Of a stretch of 64,000 nucleotides of DNA, positions 44,770 to 55,760 are shown piece after piece; within the stretch, counting starts at the first letter, position 1; each line of letters starts with the position of its first letter. The stretch comes from Aristolochia californica. Lineage: Eukaryota > Streptophyta > Magnoliopsida > Piperales > Aristolochiaceae. Where the stretch lies: positions 27,192,067 to 27,256,066 of the forward strand of contig JARWKL010000010.1 of NCBI GenBank assembly GCA_029961685.1, written 5' to 3'. The translations under genes and the position numbers were made by a program. The notes beneath the pieces are model-generated. The model searched no databases. It worked only from the letters and a program-made list of their open reading frames with translations, and was not told where the DNA came from.

Positions 44770-45440
44770 AGCAAACATGGTCCCCTGAGAATCACTACTA
44801 TTCCCCCCAAGCGTTTGAGAGACTATATGTCTTGGTCTCAATCCGTTTAACGATTTTTTATAACAAGGGACCTTGCTGGACACTTGGACCGACCACCTAC
44901 GCATGTCGATGATGCATCCTATCATAAGTGGTTGAAGGAAGATACCTATAAGTGGTTGAAGTAAGATACCTTGATTGTAAGTTGGTTGATTAGTAGTATG
45001 GAAGTAATTGCCAACAATTTTATTCACTTGAATACAACCAAGAATATTTGGGATATATGTTTTCAATTATATTCTACACCTAATAGTCTTCAAAAAGTTC
45101 ATGAAATATTTCAAGAGATGTCTAGGACAAAGTACGAAGGAAATCTTCATGAATATTTTACCAGGTTTCGAGGTCCACTTCAAGAATGGATAATTTCTCA
45201 ACCATATGTAATTGATATTGCAACTCAAGAAAAACAAAAGGAAGATTTTTTATATGTCATGTGCCTTACAAATTTACAATCTTACTTGGATGTTGCAAAA
45301 AATCAGGTACTCGATCCTCAACTAGACCCTCCTTTAATGATGTGTGTGCAACAATGTTTAGGATACCGAATAAGGTATCTACTCCTCTGATTGAAAATTT
45401 TGAGAATTCAACAATGTTCTCCCAAGGGACAAGGAGTAAC
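44770..45440 (+). pseudogene. Copia-3 gag, first part (broken)
   Basis: The translation includes RITTIPPKRLRDYMSWSQSV, FFITRDLAGHLDRPPTHVDD, then the frame 44971-45390 with MIVSWLISSMEVIANNFIHL, TTKNIWDICFQLYSTPNSLQ and NLHEYFTRFRGPLQEWIISQ. A short tandem duplication at 44927-44970 repeats AAGTGGTTGAAG. It is cut at 45440 by the gypsy LTR. Confidence 0.85.
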
Positions 45441-46316
45441 TGTTATGGTCCCTAGTCATGGATCGAGTAACTCAGCGTGGGATTTGAGAATCCAATACTG
45501 TGATAGAGCAGCTGCTCTTGGTAAGGATGGAAAGGGTTCTCCTTTCTTTGGTTGTGCTCGACTAGGAAGAAAGCAGCCTCCTTGGTGGGACTAGGCTACT
45601 GTTCTTGACAAGGGCAGAGAGCCCTTGCTGCTGCTGCTTGGATAGGAGGGGAAAAGTTCCCCTTTTGATCACAGAAGAGAGGGTTTGGAACCCTCTTTGC
45701 GGCTGCTTGGGTTAGGGGCTGCAAAGCCTCTAACTTGGACAGCCCTTGGATAAGAGGTTAGGGGTTCTTAACCTTGTTTCTTGTTGGCCTTGAGGCTGAG
45801 AGCCTCTGAATTATGGCTGCTCGTGATGTGATGACGGAGAGCCTCAAACCTAGCTCAGAAAGGGAGGGAGAGACCTTCTATGGCTACTGTAAATGGATGG
45901 GAGGCTGGAGCCTCTAATTCAACTCGGAAAAGGGGCAGAAATTCCCCCCTTCTCTTCGGTATTGAGCAATGTAAACAGAAATTAAAATAAGGAAGAAGGA
46001 AATTCAGATTCAAGAGAGAACTTGAACCTAGACCTCATCAAGGATACCTCCAAACCGTAGAGCTCGTCAAGGAGAACTCCAAACCCTGTTTAACCTAATT
46101 CAAGACTTTTCTCATTCCCTTGCCCTCTAAATAGGGTTGACTCCAACCATAGTTTTAGGGTTAATTATTATAATTCTGCCTCTATAGCAATTTAACTTAA
46201 ATAATACATAAAAATAAATTAAAACAATATGGAAAGAAAGCTATTAACTCAGCTATTAACTTTGTGACTCAGTGCGCCTCCATTGTATGACTCGGTTAGC
46301 TATTGAGTCCTCAACA
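45441..46316 (-). repeat. 3' LTR of the chromodomain gypsy
   Basis: 876 bp with TGTTATGG at 45441 and CTCAACA ending at 46316 on the plus strand. The PPT complement (CTGCCTCCCCTTA) follows at 46318. Confidence 0.9.
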
Positions 46317-46393
46317 TCTGCCTCCCCTTAGAGAAAGAGTTTGTCCTCAAGCTCGTAAGCTGGGTAGACCTGTTTGAAGGTGTCCAACTATTC

Positions 46394-46700
46394 TCATGTT
46401 GTTGTGTTTGGTTCAGTGGCTATCCACTGGACTAGAATCTCCCACGGGTCATTAACCAAACGGGCTAGTAACACCGCAGCTGGTGTAAGGATGATAAGTC
46501 CGTTGTCCACCGGAGGAAGGAATAGAGTGGTTGTGGGAGGTGAACCTGTATATGGTTTAAGTAGGGATACATGAAACACATCATGTAGCTTGGCCGTGGC
46601 TGGAAGTTGTAATCGATAGGCCACTGGGCCAACGCGTCGAATAGTGGAAAAAGGCCCAAAGTACTTGGGTGAGAGCTTATGGCATGGCGGTCCGGCAATG
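46394..46700 (-). pseudogene. Gypsy integrase C-terminus and chromodomain-like tail
   Basis: Minus-strand frame with LPATAKLHDVFHVSLLKPYT, the usual integrase tail, then ILTPAAVLLARLV, and NDPWEILVQWIATEP, matching the ILxxR...VLVQWxG core of retroelement chromodomains, which bind modified histones and guide integration. Confidence 0.75.
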
Positions 46701-46828
46701 GAATTTTGTCTATACGGTTGGAGTTGTAACCAAAGGTAGTCCCCTACCTCGTAGGAGACGTCTCAGTGTCCCTTGTCGTAGAAATCTTTCAAGCGAACTT
46801 GAGCGTGCCAGAGGCAATCTGTAATATT

Positions 46829-47590
46829 CTATAATACCTGGTCGCGATCCATGAGTGTCTGATCAATGGTGTCCACGCGGATGGACCCTGTAGTATAAGA
46901 GAGGAGCCGAGGGGGATCCCTGCTATAGAGAACCCTGAAAGGAGTGGAATGAAGTGCTGTAACAATATTCAGCCCATGATAGCCATTGAACCCTGTGTTT
47001 CGAACGATCGCCCACGAGGTACCGTATATACAATTCGACGGTGCGGTTAACCACCTCGGTTTTGCCATCTGTCTGGGGATGTTATGAGGAGGAAAATTTC
47101 AACTTCATGCCACTCAAACGAAAAAGTTCCCGCCAGAAAGTATTGGTAAATACCGCATCCCGATCATTGGCAATAGATTCTGGAATATCATGCAAGCGAA
47201 CAATATGCTCAATGAAGGTTTGTGCCACACGTGATGTTGTATATGGATGAGCCATAGGAATAAAATGTGCATACTTGGGGAACCGATCGACCATCACAAA
47301 TAATACTGATTTGCCGGTTGACTCGGGAAGACCTTCGAAAAAGTCCATCAAAATATCAGCCCAGACTTGTGTAGGGAGTGCGAGAGGTGGAAGGATACCT
47401 GCTGGACTTAAGTGGTTGGCTTTGTTGCGTTGACATACCTGACATGCTGAGACATATGAGTCTATGGTGGTCTTCATGGCTTGCCAATAAAAATCTACTC
47501 GAACGCACTGCAAAGTTTTCTAGATGTCTTCATGTGTGTTGTCATGGTAAGCAGAGAGGATGGCAATAATCAACTCGAAAGTGTGTGGTA
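46829..47590 (-). pseudogene. Gypsy integrase core (broken)
   Basis: YWQAMKTTIDSYVSACQVCQ holds the zinc-domain Cys pair, followed by RNKANHLSPAGILPPLALP, VWADILMDFFEGLP with the first catalytic Asp, VDRFPKYAHFIPM, and ESIANDRDAVFTNTFWRELF with the second Asp. The region near 47068 reads QTDGKTEVVNR-like, with the catalytic Glu in a different frame from the core. Confidence 0.85.
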
Positions 47591-47603
47591 GATAAATCCG
47601 CTG

Positions 47604-48960
47604 TTAGTTGCAAATAAGGGAATCCTGGACGGACCACTTAGAATCCATTCTCCCCTCTATAACTTTTCTGTGTAGCTCCTGTAGGACAGAAAGAGTGGCA
47701 TGGGCCTCTCTTACCAAGTCTAAGATGAGGAAACGAAGCTTGCAGATCGCATATATGAGCTGTTGGTGTTCAAAACGTCGTGACAAGGCATCCGTTGCCT
47801 TGTTTAATATCCCTGAATGGTACTCGACTAAAAAAATCAAATCCCATCAACTTATTGTTCCAGTGCTGCTGTGGAGAAGTCGTGAGGCGTTGCTCAAGTA
47901 AGAATTTAAAGCTATAATGGTCAGTACGGATGAGAAATGCACGGCCCCATAAGTAAGGACACCAGTGTTGGACAACCTTGGCCAACCAAATTAATTCCCT
48001 TTCATATGCTGCCAATTTGTGATGCTGTGCTGCCAACTGCTTGTTGAAATATGCAATGGGGTGTGACTGTTGTTGTAAGACGGCCCAAATGCCCCCATCG
48101 AATACGTCACACTCTACCACAAATATGTCCTTAAAATTGGGAAGTTGTAGGACAGGTGTGGAGGCGAGAGCTAGTTTGAGGGTCTCAAAGGAATGTGTGG
48201 CCTCATCATTCCAAATAAAGGAATTCTTCTTAAAGAGACTGGTCAATGGTGCTGCCAAAGGTCTGTAATTCTTAATGAATTTGCGGTAGTATCCGGCTAG
48301 GCCCAAAAATCGTCTCAAAGTTGAGCAAGATTGAGGTTGTGGTCAATCATAAATTACCTAAATCTTCTCGGGATCAACATATGGCCGAGATAGGTGACAT
48401 CTGACTCCGCAAAAGAGCATTTGGATTGCTTCAAATAGAGCTGGTGGGTCATAACAATTCAAAAACTATCTGTAAATGCACTAAATGCTCTTCCCTGACT
48501 TGTTGTATATGAGTATATCATAAAAAAACAAGTACAAATTTCCGAAGATGTTTGCTAAATACCTCATTCTTCAATGCTTGAAAAATATATGGTGTGTTTG
48601 ATAACCCAAACGGCATGACCACAAACTCAAAATGGTTGTGATGTGTGTGGAAGACAGTCTTCTCAATGTCGAAGGGGTGCATACGAAGCTAATGATATTC
48701 TGAGCGTAAATCCAGTTTAGTGAAGACCCATAACAATGTAATTCATCCAGGAGCTCCTCCACTACCAGGATAGGGAACTTATCTTTCACGGTCCGGGCAT
48801 TTAAATCCCTATAATTGATACAAAATCTCCATGTGCCATCATGTTTCTTCATGAGCAAGACAGGTGAAGAGAAGGAGGAGCGACTGCTGCGAATAAGGCC
48901 CTGTTGTAAATGGCCTGGCACTGTCGCTCGATTTCATCATTCTGGAGGTGGGGATACCGA
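47604..48960 (-). pseudogene. Gypsy reverse transcriptase and RNase H (broken)
   Basis: The RT begins with [20 protein letters not shown] and [20 protein letters not shown]. The polymerase motif, normally FFDDILIYN, reads FFYDILIYN at about 48490-48515, losing the first Asp. The connection region then gives RFLGLAGYYRKFIKNYRPLA. RNase H follows with FVVECDVFDGGIWAVLQQ, IAYFNKQLA and LIRTDHYSFKFLLEQRL, then ATDALSRR (47790), the usual RNase H end. Frameshifts occur near 47830, 48320 and 48740. Confidence 0.88.
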
Positions 48961-49102
48961 TACGGCCGAACTACCACCACATCTGAACTTGGTTTTAAAT
49001 AGATCCTATGGTCACAGTGTCTCAGGGAGGCAATCTGGAAGGCTCGTGGAAGAGGTCAGAGAACTCGTCAAGAAGTTTTTCGATAGTGTTGTCTGATTGG
49101 TC

Positions 49103-49480
49103 TTATGTGTGAATGGTATGAAGGTGGTGGGGTTTGTCCACCTGACTGCCCTGTAATAGCACTTGGCTACCGCTCAATGCAAAGGTCATAGTTAAAGCAG
49201 AGAAGTCCCATAGTATGGGTCCCAATGTTTGTAACCATTTGATGCCTAACACCATATCAAATCTTGCCAAAGGTATGACAAAAAATTTTGAATGAAATAA
49301 AGTTGTACCAATTGAAAATTTTACCGCTTTGTTGATCCCGTAGTTAGGGACTTTCTCCCCATTGGCCACTTATGTCGTGGCTGTTGGGTGTAGATGGATC
49401 TATAACTGAAGATGCTGATCAGTTGTCAAGCTAAGAAATTGTGTGTACTTCCTGAATCCAATAGTCCCACAAGTTCCAGG
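49103..49480 (-). pseudogene. Gypsy aspartic protease (broken)
   Basis: A frame with MANGEKVPNYGINKAVKFSI, LARFDMVLGIKWLQTLGPIL and WDFSALTMTF is the C-terminal part of a gypsy protease. The catalytic DSG-type motif lies in the poorly preserved stretch just upstream (near 49430-49470, VGLLDSGS-like). Confidence 0.75.
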
Positions 49481-49699
49481 ACGAGGACTCAAGCTTTTAC
49501 TTGCATAGTTTTGGCAGATTTCTGCCAAGTAATGGCATGCACAGAGATTGCTGGTGGTTCCTCCTCAATAAGATCTTCACTTTTTTTTGTATCCTCTGTT
49601 TCATCCACTTCGAGCTAGAACAACCATTTACATTGGTGGCCTGCCCTGTATGGTTCATCACAGATTCTTGGACCTCTGTTCCACCATCTTGAAAATGGT

Positions 49700-50622
49700 T
49701 AATTTTTTGATATACTAAGGTAGGGGGTTACAAGAGCGTGTGTCGGCTGCCAGAGTAGTAATCAGATTATTTTTGGGCGGTGGTAATGCTGGATGTGGCA
49801 CTTGAGGAGAAGTATTTCGTCGCCCTTGCCAATTGGAGGAAGTGTTTCATTCCCCTTGCCAAACTTGCCTACGATACTGAAGTCGTTGTCATTGTTCCAT
49901 TGCTCGAGCTAAATTCATTGCCCAAGCCAAATCTGAAGGTGAATGAAGTTCCACCTCTAACCGTAGAGATTCAGTGAGGCCTGCTGTAAATAAGTTGACC
50001 TGTTGATCGAGTCATATCAACCGGCCAACGCGAGCCAATTTTTCTTGGAACTATTTTTTATACAGTTCAACAGACCCAATTTGTCTCAACAAGACCAAAT
50101 CTCCCAAGGAGTTGTTGTGGGTAGGAGGGCCAAATCGAATTGTGCATAACTCTTTAAATTCATCCCAATCTAGCACTAATATTTTTAGTTTCACCTATTG
50201 AAACCATAGTTTTGCCTCATCTAACATGTGGAAGGTAGCAAGTCCCACCTTGTCAAACTCAGCAGTCCCTTGATTTGAAAAAAAATTCTCACATCTATGC
50301 AGCCAAATTAAGGGATCGACTGACCTAGTAAATGTAGGAAAGTCCAATTTGTGTACCTAGGTATTGTTCCTTCACTCTACGATGCCTAGACAATGGTGCG
50401 CTTAGCAAACTGCTCCTCCCTTAGGTTGTGCGAATGATTCTCCCCCCTTCGGTCTGGGATAGAATGTCTCTCTGCCATGAGATCTGATATCATGCTAGTG
50501 AGTAGCTGGATTTGCAAGCTCATGCCAGGAATTTGTTCCAACTTTTCTCGTGCTTCAGCCTGTTATTCTTGCATCCCTTTGATCATGCTTCTAAGTTCTT
50601 CATTGCTGGATGTATCCCCCAT
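49700..50622 (-). pseudogene. Gypsy gag (broken)
   Basis: An ATG at 50622-50620 opens MGDTSSNEELRSMIKGMQE then a stop. Further pieces are DPLIWLHRCENFFSNQGTAE, FHMLDEAKLWFQ, LDWDEFKELCTIRFGPPTHN and LTESLRLEVELHSP, the Retrotrans_gag pattern. A CCHC knuckle is not evident. Confidence 0.75.
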
Positions 50623-50625
50623 GTT

Positions 50626-50642
50626 ACCCTACTTTGATACCA
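50626..50642 (-). other. Primer binding site of the chromodomain gypsy
   Basis: On the minus strand TTGGTATCAAAGTAGGG follows the 5' LTR end by three bases, an initiator-Met tRNA type primer site, which is usual in chromoviruses. Confidence 0.8.
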
Positions 50643-50645
50643 AGT

Positions 50646-51510
50646 TGTTATGGTCCCTAGTCATGGATCGAGTAACTCGGCATGGGATTTGAGAATCAAG
50701 CACTGTAATAGAGCAGTTGCTCTTGGTAAGGATGGAAAGGGTTCTCCTTTCTTTGGGTGTGCTTGGCTATGAGGAAAGCATACTCCTTTGTGGGACTAGG
50801 CTGTTGTTCTTGACAAGGGCAGAGAGCCCTTACTACTATTGCTCGAACAGGAGGGGAAAGGTTCCCCTTTTGCTCACGGAAGAGAGGGTTTGAAACTCTC
50901 TTTGCTACTGCTCGGGTTAGGGGCTTCAAAGCCTCTAACTTGGACAACCCTTGGACTAGAGGTTAGGGGTTCCTAACCTTGTTTCTTGTTGGCCTTGAGG
51001 CTGAGAGCCTCTGAATTATGGCAGCTCATGATGTGATGATGGAGAGCCTCAAACCTGGCTCGGAAAAGGAGGGATAGACCCTCTATGGCTATTGTGAATG
51101 GATGGGAGGCTGGAGCCTCTGATTCAACTCGAACAAGGGGCAAAAATTCACCTCTTCTCTTCTGTATGGAGCAAGGTGAACAGAAATTAAAATAAGGAAG
51201 AAGGAAATTCAGATTCAAGAGGGAACCTGGACCTTGAGCTCATCAAGGAGACCTCCAAACCCTAGAGCTCGTCAAGGAGAACTCCAAACCCTATTGAACC
51301 TAATTCAAAACTTTTCTCATTCCCTTGCCCTCTAAGTAGGGTTGACGCCAACCATAGTTTTAGGGTTAATTATTATAATTCTGCCCTTACGGCAATTTAA
51401 CTTAAAAAATGCATAAAAACGAATTTAAAATAATATGGAAAGAAAGCTATTAACTCTGTGACTCAGTACGCTTCCGTTGTATGACTCAGTTAGCTATTGG
51501 GTCCTCAATA
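50646..51510 (-). repeat. 5' LTR of the chromodomain gypsy
   Basis: 865 bp matching 45441-46316 almost throughout. It ends CTCAATA where the other copy has CTCAACA. Confidence 0.9.
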
Positions 51511-52375
51511 GTAATAATTCTAGTAGATGAAGAAGAACATATGATAAGTCCTATAGTAAAGGTAGAGGAAGAGGAGGTGGTGAATCTAACTCTAATTCCT
51601 CCTGCATCGGCCAATAGAGGAGGTGGTATGAATCATATAGTGGAAAAGTGTTAGAATTTACATGGAAAACCATATTATTTTAAGGCAAATCAAGCATCAA
51701 CCTTAGTGAATGAAGTGATCCCAGAACCCTTTAAGGGCTTGATAGCATTTTCAAATGAAGATTATGAATTGTTTCAGAAATTAAAAACCTAGTGGCTACC
51801 CCCACAAAGTGCATCCACAACTACATTTGCTACCATTGGTATGAACTCTTTTCTTTTATGTTCCAACTCATCACATTGGATCGTTGACTCAGGAACCTCT
51901 ACACATCTCAAGGGTAAAATTTCCTTGGACCGATTTGTATCCATTGCATATGGGTCCCAAACAAAAGCTTAGGGCATCGAGTACATCCACCCTATCACCT
52001 TCTTTTTGACTTTCTAATGTCTTGTTTATTCATTGATTTCCTTTTAAGTTTCATGTTAGTTAGTCAGTTGACAAAGAAAATAAACTATTGTGTAATATTT
52101 TTCCCTTCATATTCTATTTTTCAGGACATCAAGATGAAATAATGATTGGTGGCAGCCATGAGAAAGGAGGGTTTTACTTTATGGACCCAACTACATAGGC
52201 AACAGTAGTAAAAACCAATAAAGATGCACAACAATGAAAAACTTGGTAAGGTCATCCCTCTCTATCAAAGTTGAAATTCGTAGTTTCATCACTTAGTTCA
52301 ATTTTTCAATTGTTTTATGAATTTTTTAAGCTTGGGAAACATCAAAAGTCTTCTTTCTATCCTCGTTATATAGTT
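51511..52375 (+). pseudogene. Copia-3 gag tail, protease and pre-integrase (broken)
   Basis: A GRGRGGGESN tail is followed by an eroded knuckle, then ITLDR/IVDSGTSTHLKGK at about 51865-51915 with the catalytic D-S-G intact, SYSIFQDIK, an EKGGFYFM-like block and FKLGKHQKSSFYPR (52325-52365) of the pre-integrase/integrase junction. Frames change several times. Confidence 0.8.
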
Positions 52376-52690
52376 GATAATTTTTAGTAGATCTCATAAA
52401 TTTTAGACCAATTATTCTCATGAGAATAAATAATCTTTAACACTTTCTCAATTTCTTTAGATGTAGTGCAAAATACAACTTAGTTTTACATTGTATGTTC
52501 CATGCTATTGAACCATGTCATCACAACTTCACTATCCTTCTTCCAAGGGTAAGTAATTGGATTTGGTGATTCTCCTGTGAGAAAATAATTTTTCTCTTGA
52601 GCCTCTAGAAAAATTTTCATTGATTGTGATCATATCAAATAGTTATGATTGTTTTAGTTTCGAAATTTGCATGTGACTTACACCCTTCTC
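52376..52690 (-). pseudogene. Copia-5 gag fragment (broken)
   Basis: The minus strand gives FLEAQEKNYFLTGESPNPIT, YPWKKDSEVVMTWFNSMEHT, TSKEIEKVLKIIYSHENNWS and KIYEI, the middle of a plant copia gag (UBN2 type), with stops between blocks. Confidence 0.75.
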
Positions 52691-52744
52691 ATATGCCTGA
52701 CTAGACAAACCCCCTGAAGCTACTTCGTGCCATTATGTCGCTCT

Positions 52745-52965
52745 AAATGATTTGATCAACCCATATAGTATGATTGATCAATCAAACTGCATGATCGATC
52801 AACCAACCAATCAACCTTTATCTCTAAAATAAACCTTGTTCTATCCAATCGATAAACTAAGAACACACCTTCTGCAACATTGATCAATCCAATGCCATGA
52901 TCAATCAATCGACTATAATAATTGATCAATCAACAACAAAAAAAAAAATATTATGATCAATCTCC
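52745..52965. repeat. Third GATCAATCA motif cluster
   Basis: About eight words such as TGATTGATCAATCA, TGATCGATCAACC, TTGATCAATCAAC in 220 bp, in the leader upstream of the Copia-5 gag. Confidence 0.75.
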
Positions 52966-53229
52966 ACAACTCACAATTAACACTCAATCCACTTCTATTC
53001 TTTCTCAACTATTAGACCAATCATGTTTCTCACTTTCCCCTCTCCTAGGAACTTTATGATTTACATTTTACATACAATACATTAGCAACCAAAGGTTGAG
53101 AAGAAAAAAATAAAGGAAAAACGACCAGGGCCAATCAAAACCACAATGAATGGAAAAACCTGTCATAATCATCTTGAGAAGAAGAACACAAATCCCACAA
53201 CACCACTGATCAGGCCCGTTCTGGTAGCA

Positions 53230-53423
53230 TGAGAATCAAGATTGGTAAAATAAAGAAAGAGAGAGAAGAACAAGAATGAATTGGAATGGAGAACATCTCA
53301 AGATGACGTCCCTCTCTCTCACGTTAGGGTTTAAACTCCCAAAATTTCATTTTATTAAATCTTACTGTTTCACACATAAGGACCAAACTGCCCTTATTAC
53401 AATAAGACAGTTACACACTAACA
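53230..53423 (-). repeat. Probable 5' LTR of Copia-5
   Basis: TGAGAATC at 53230 and CACTAACA ending at 53423 give TG...CA ends on the plus strand. Only one copy is present, so the call rests on termini, position relative to gag and the degenerate primer site. Confidence 0.5.
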
Positions 53424-53856
53424 GGTATTCTTTACATTCTATACACTGCCATCTGTATCCAGTTCCCCTAAGGGCTGTTTGGGAACAGTTTGAAATCTCG
53501 AGGCCTGATTTGACGGATAGCACAGGAAGTGAGGAAAAAGAGAAAGCGGAACTACTTTCTCTTCATTTGTTCAAGCGAAACACGGAAAGAAACCTATTTT
53601 TCTCAGATAAACCTATTTTCTTCCCGAAAAGCGGAAATCAGCAAGAAAAGAAAAGAAAGGAAAGAGGAGGATTTTATCTGGCTCCTTGCCTCCCTCTTTC
53701 AAACCTACCTGTCCCAAAAACTGAACTTTTCTCTCTTCGAGAAGCCACCGAGAATCTCCTGCCGAGACCTTCCCCGGCTTCCTATTCTCCCTCTTTCTCT
53801 CCGTTGCCGAGGAGCCTCCCCGACCCACGATCGTGCTATCTCCACCAGTTATAGGT

Positions 53857-53861
<5 letters not shown>

Positions 53862-53913
<52 letters not shown>

Positions 53914-53923
53914 CACACACACA

Positions 53924-53967
<44 letters not shown>
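53862..53967. repeat. Compound (CT)n(AC)n microsatellite
   Basis: About 24 CT units (53862-53910) run into about 28 AC units (53912-53967) with one interruption near 53926. Confidence 0.95.
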
Positions 53968-53968
<1 letters not shown>

Positions 53969-54406
53969 CGACACAACTCCACACACACACAGAAATGCTC
54001 CTCTTGCCCAAACGGGAGAAATTAAAATCATCCATCGAACCCAAACCGCTGCACTTTATTCTCATTGCTTAGCTTTCCGTTTGTTTTCTCTGTAGAAGAT
54101 AGTGTCATACTAGATAAAATCTCTTTGTCGATGTAATCAGTATTTCTATGTCATTGGAATGTTATATGCTTTATGATCTACGGGTATACTTACTCGATGA
54201 GATGTTAGTTTTCTGTTAGTTTGAGTTTGATCGTTGTGTTTTGATTAATTGACGTGTTTTCTTATCCTTGACACTGTTGATAGTCCAGTTGATTTTTTTG
54301 TTTGATTTTAGTGTAGGATAACTTTTAAATACTTTTGATTCGAGTCTAGTTGACTGAGGACATGGTCTCCTGAATTCGTTTTTACTGATTTGTATATTTA
54401 TTTATT

Positions 54407-54510
54407 AAGCAAAACTATGGCGTTATTAGTAGCTTTTGTGGGTGTCTAAATTTATTTGTAAGCAAAACTATGGCGTTATTAGTAGCACTTGTGGGCGTCT
54501 GGATTCATAA
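54407..54510. repeat. 53-bp tandem duplication
   Basis: AAGCAAAACTATGGCGTTAT followed by TAGTAGC occurs at 54407 and 54460, with the next 20 bases (TTGTGGGTGTCT / TTGTGGGCGTCT) also shared. Confidence 0.9.
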
Positions 54511-55008
54511 TCTATTGAAATTTGTTTGGCCTTACTTCTATGGACAAATACTAGTTTCATCTAAATTTATTTGACTTCTACAAGTGTTGCTGATGAAACT
54601 GTTTTAATTGTTTATGCCCTCACTCACTGTAGAGGAGAAGAGAACTGGCATAGGCCAATTATAAATAGTGTCATATTAGTGTTAGAAAAAATTCCTAACA
54701 AACCACTCATGAAAATGTGGTTTTTATATAGATACTTTCTATCCTTCATAATTACATGCAGATAAGTTAGTTTTCTATTGAAAATTTAACATTCACCACC
54801 TTAGACATTAGAACATCATGGATGATAATGTCTGATCTCCCATGATATTCACTTGTGAGAAAACTGAAGTGAAAAGTATGTTTGAAAGGAGACAATTGTT
54901 TGTTGTCATGCGCAAAGGACCCAACTTACAGAGAAGAGGATGACACATGGAAACATGCTCTCAAAACCTAGCCCATATCGCTGAAGCAAGATCCATCAAT
55001 TTTCGCCT

Positions 55009-55760
55009 TCAATAGGTGCAGGGACAATGGGATGGAGTCCACCACAACAAGTCTTGAGGGAAGGCCTGACACAGCTGCAATATGATAATTAGAAAAGAAA
55101 GCAAGTCAGGCCTCCACATTAGGAAAGTGGAAGCTAAGCTGAAGTGCATTAACGACTCTGAAACCTCAAAACAGATACTTATAGCAAGGAGAGTTGGGAT
55201 GGTCCAGTCGCTTTCAAAAAGAGCACATTTTTGGCCTTCCATATGGATTTGATGGAGAAAGCAATGAGTTAATTCTTAAGTATTTTTAAAGATGCGTTTG
55301 ACCATGACTTAGACATTCAATTAAAAAAATTTTCCCTGCATGATTCGCCAAAACTCCACCTTATACAAAAAATTTTGAATATCTGTTTTTCAAACAGTTG
55401 ATGCAAAACATTCACACTGGAAGAGGATGTGCCCAGCTGTCTCATTTGCCATGGAACAAAATAGGCAAGGCAAGACACTCAAACCAAGGTGGTCTGTCAT
55501 CAGGATTGTACCCCAAAGAGAGTCACAGTAAGAACAAGAGCCTAGGAGGGGGCTGCACTTGTCAGACCCGCTCCCAAACAACATCACTGGTCCCTAAAGG
55601 ACAGTTTGGATGCGAGTCGGGTGAAGAGAAGATGTGGTTGGGAGATGCTCTTCAGAGAGAAGGACCCATAGCTGCTAAGCTTCCAAATCCACCGGTCAGA
55701 ATTGAGGCAAGGAAATCCCAAGGTTCTGCAAAGCAACATCCATGATCCAGAGGCTTAGAA
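55009..55760 (-). pseudogene. LINE reverse-transcriptase C-terminal remnant (zf-RVT)
   Basis: The minus strand contains DRWIWKLSSYGSFSLKS (about 55690), then HLGLSVLPCLFCSMANETAG and HILFQCECF (55400-55480), the Cys-rich zf-RVT motif found at the C-terminus of plant L1-type ORF2. IKSIWKAKNVLF-like sequence (near 55230) follows as in relatives. Stops interrupt it. No poly(A) or target duplication was identified. Confidence 0.7.

Larger units (their letters stand above)
45441..51510 (-). mobile_element. Chromodomain Ty3/gypsy retrotransposon
   Basis: A 6070-bp element on the minus strand with LTRs 45441-46316 (3') and 50646-51510 (5'), flanked by GTAAC (45436-45440) and GTAAT (51511-51515). 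On its own strand the order is primer site, gag, protease, RT, RNase H, integrase, chromodomain-like C-terminus and PPT, the chromovirus order. Every domain carries stops or shifts. The LTRs are very similar by eye but not identical, so this is probably a younger insertion than the copia it interrupts. Confidence 0.92.
44748..52375 (+). mobile_element. Copia-3 fragment, split by a gypsy element
   Basis: Gag (44770-45440) and the gag tail, protease and pre-integrase (51511-52375) of one copia copy are separated by the complete gypsy element 45441-51510. The two halves join at a GTAAC/GTAAT target duplication. Everything beyond the pre-integrase is missing. The right end meets a minus-strand copia fragment. 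Confidence 0.8.
52376..53423 (-). mobile_element. Copia-5 5' fragment, minus strand
   Basis: A probable 194-bp LTR (53423-53230), a degenerate primer site just inside it (near 53219-53229), a leader, and a broken gag (about 52690-52376), all minus strand. It is cut on the left where Copia-3 ends. The LTR is short, as in several retrofit/Ale-type copias. Confidence 0.55.
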
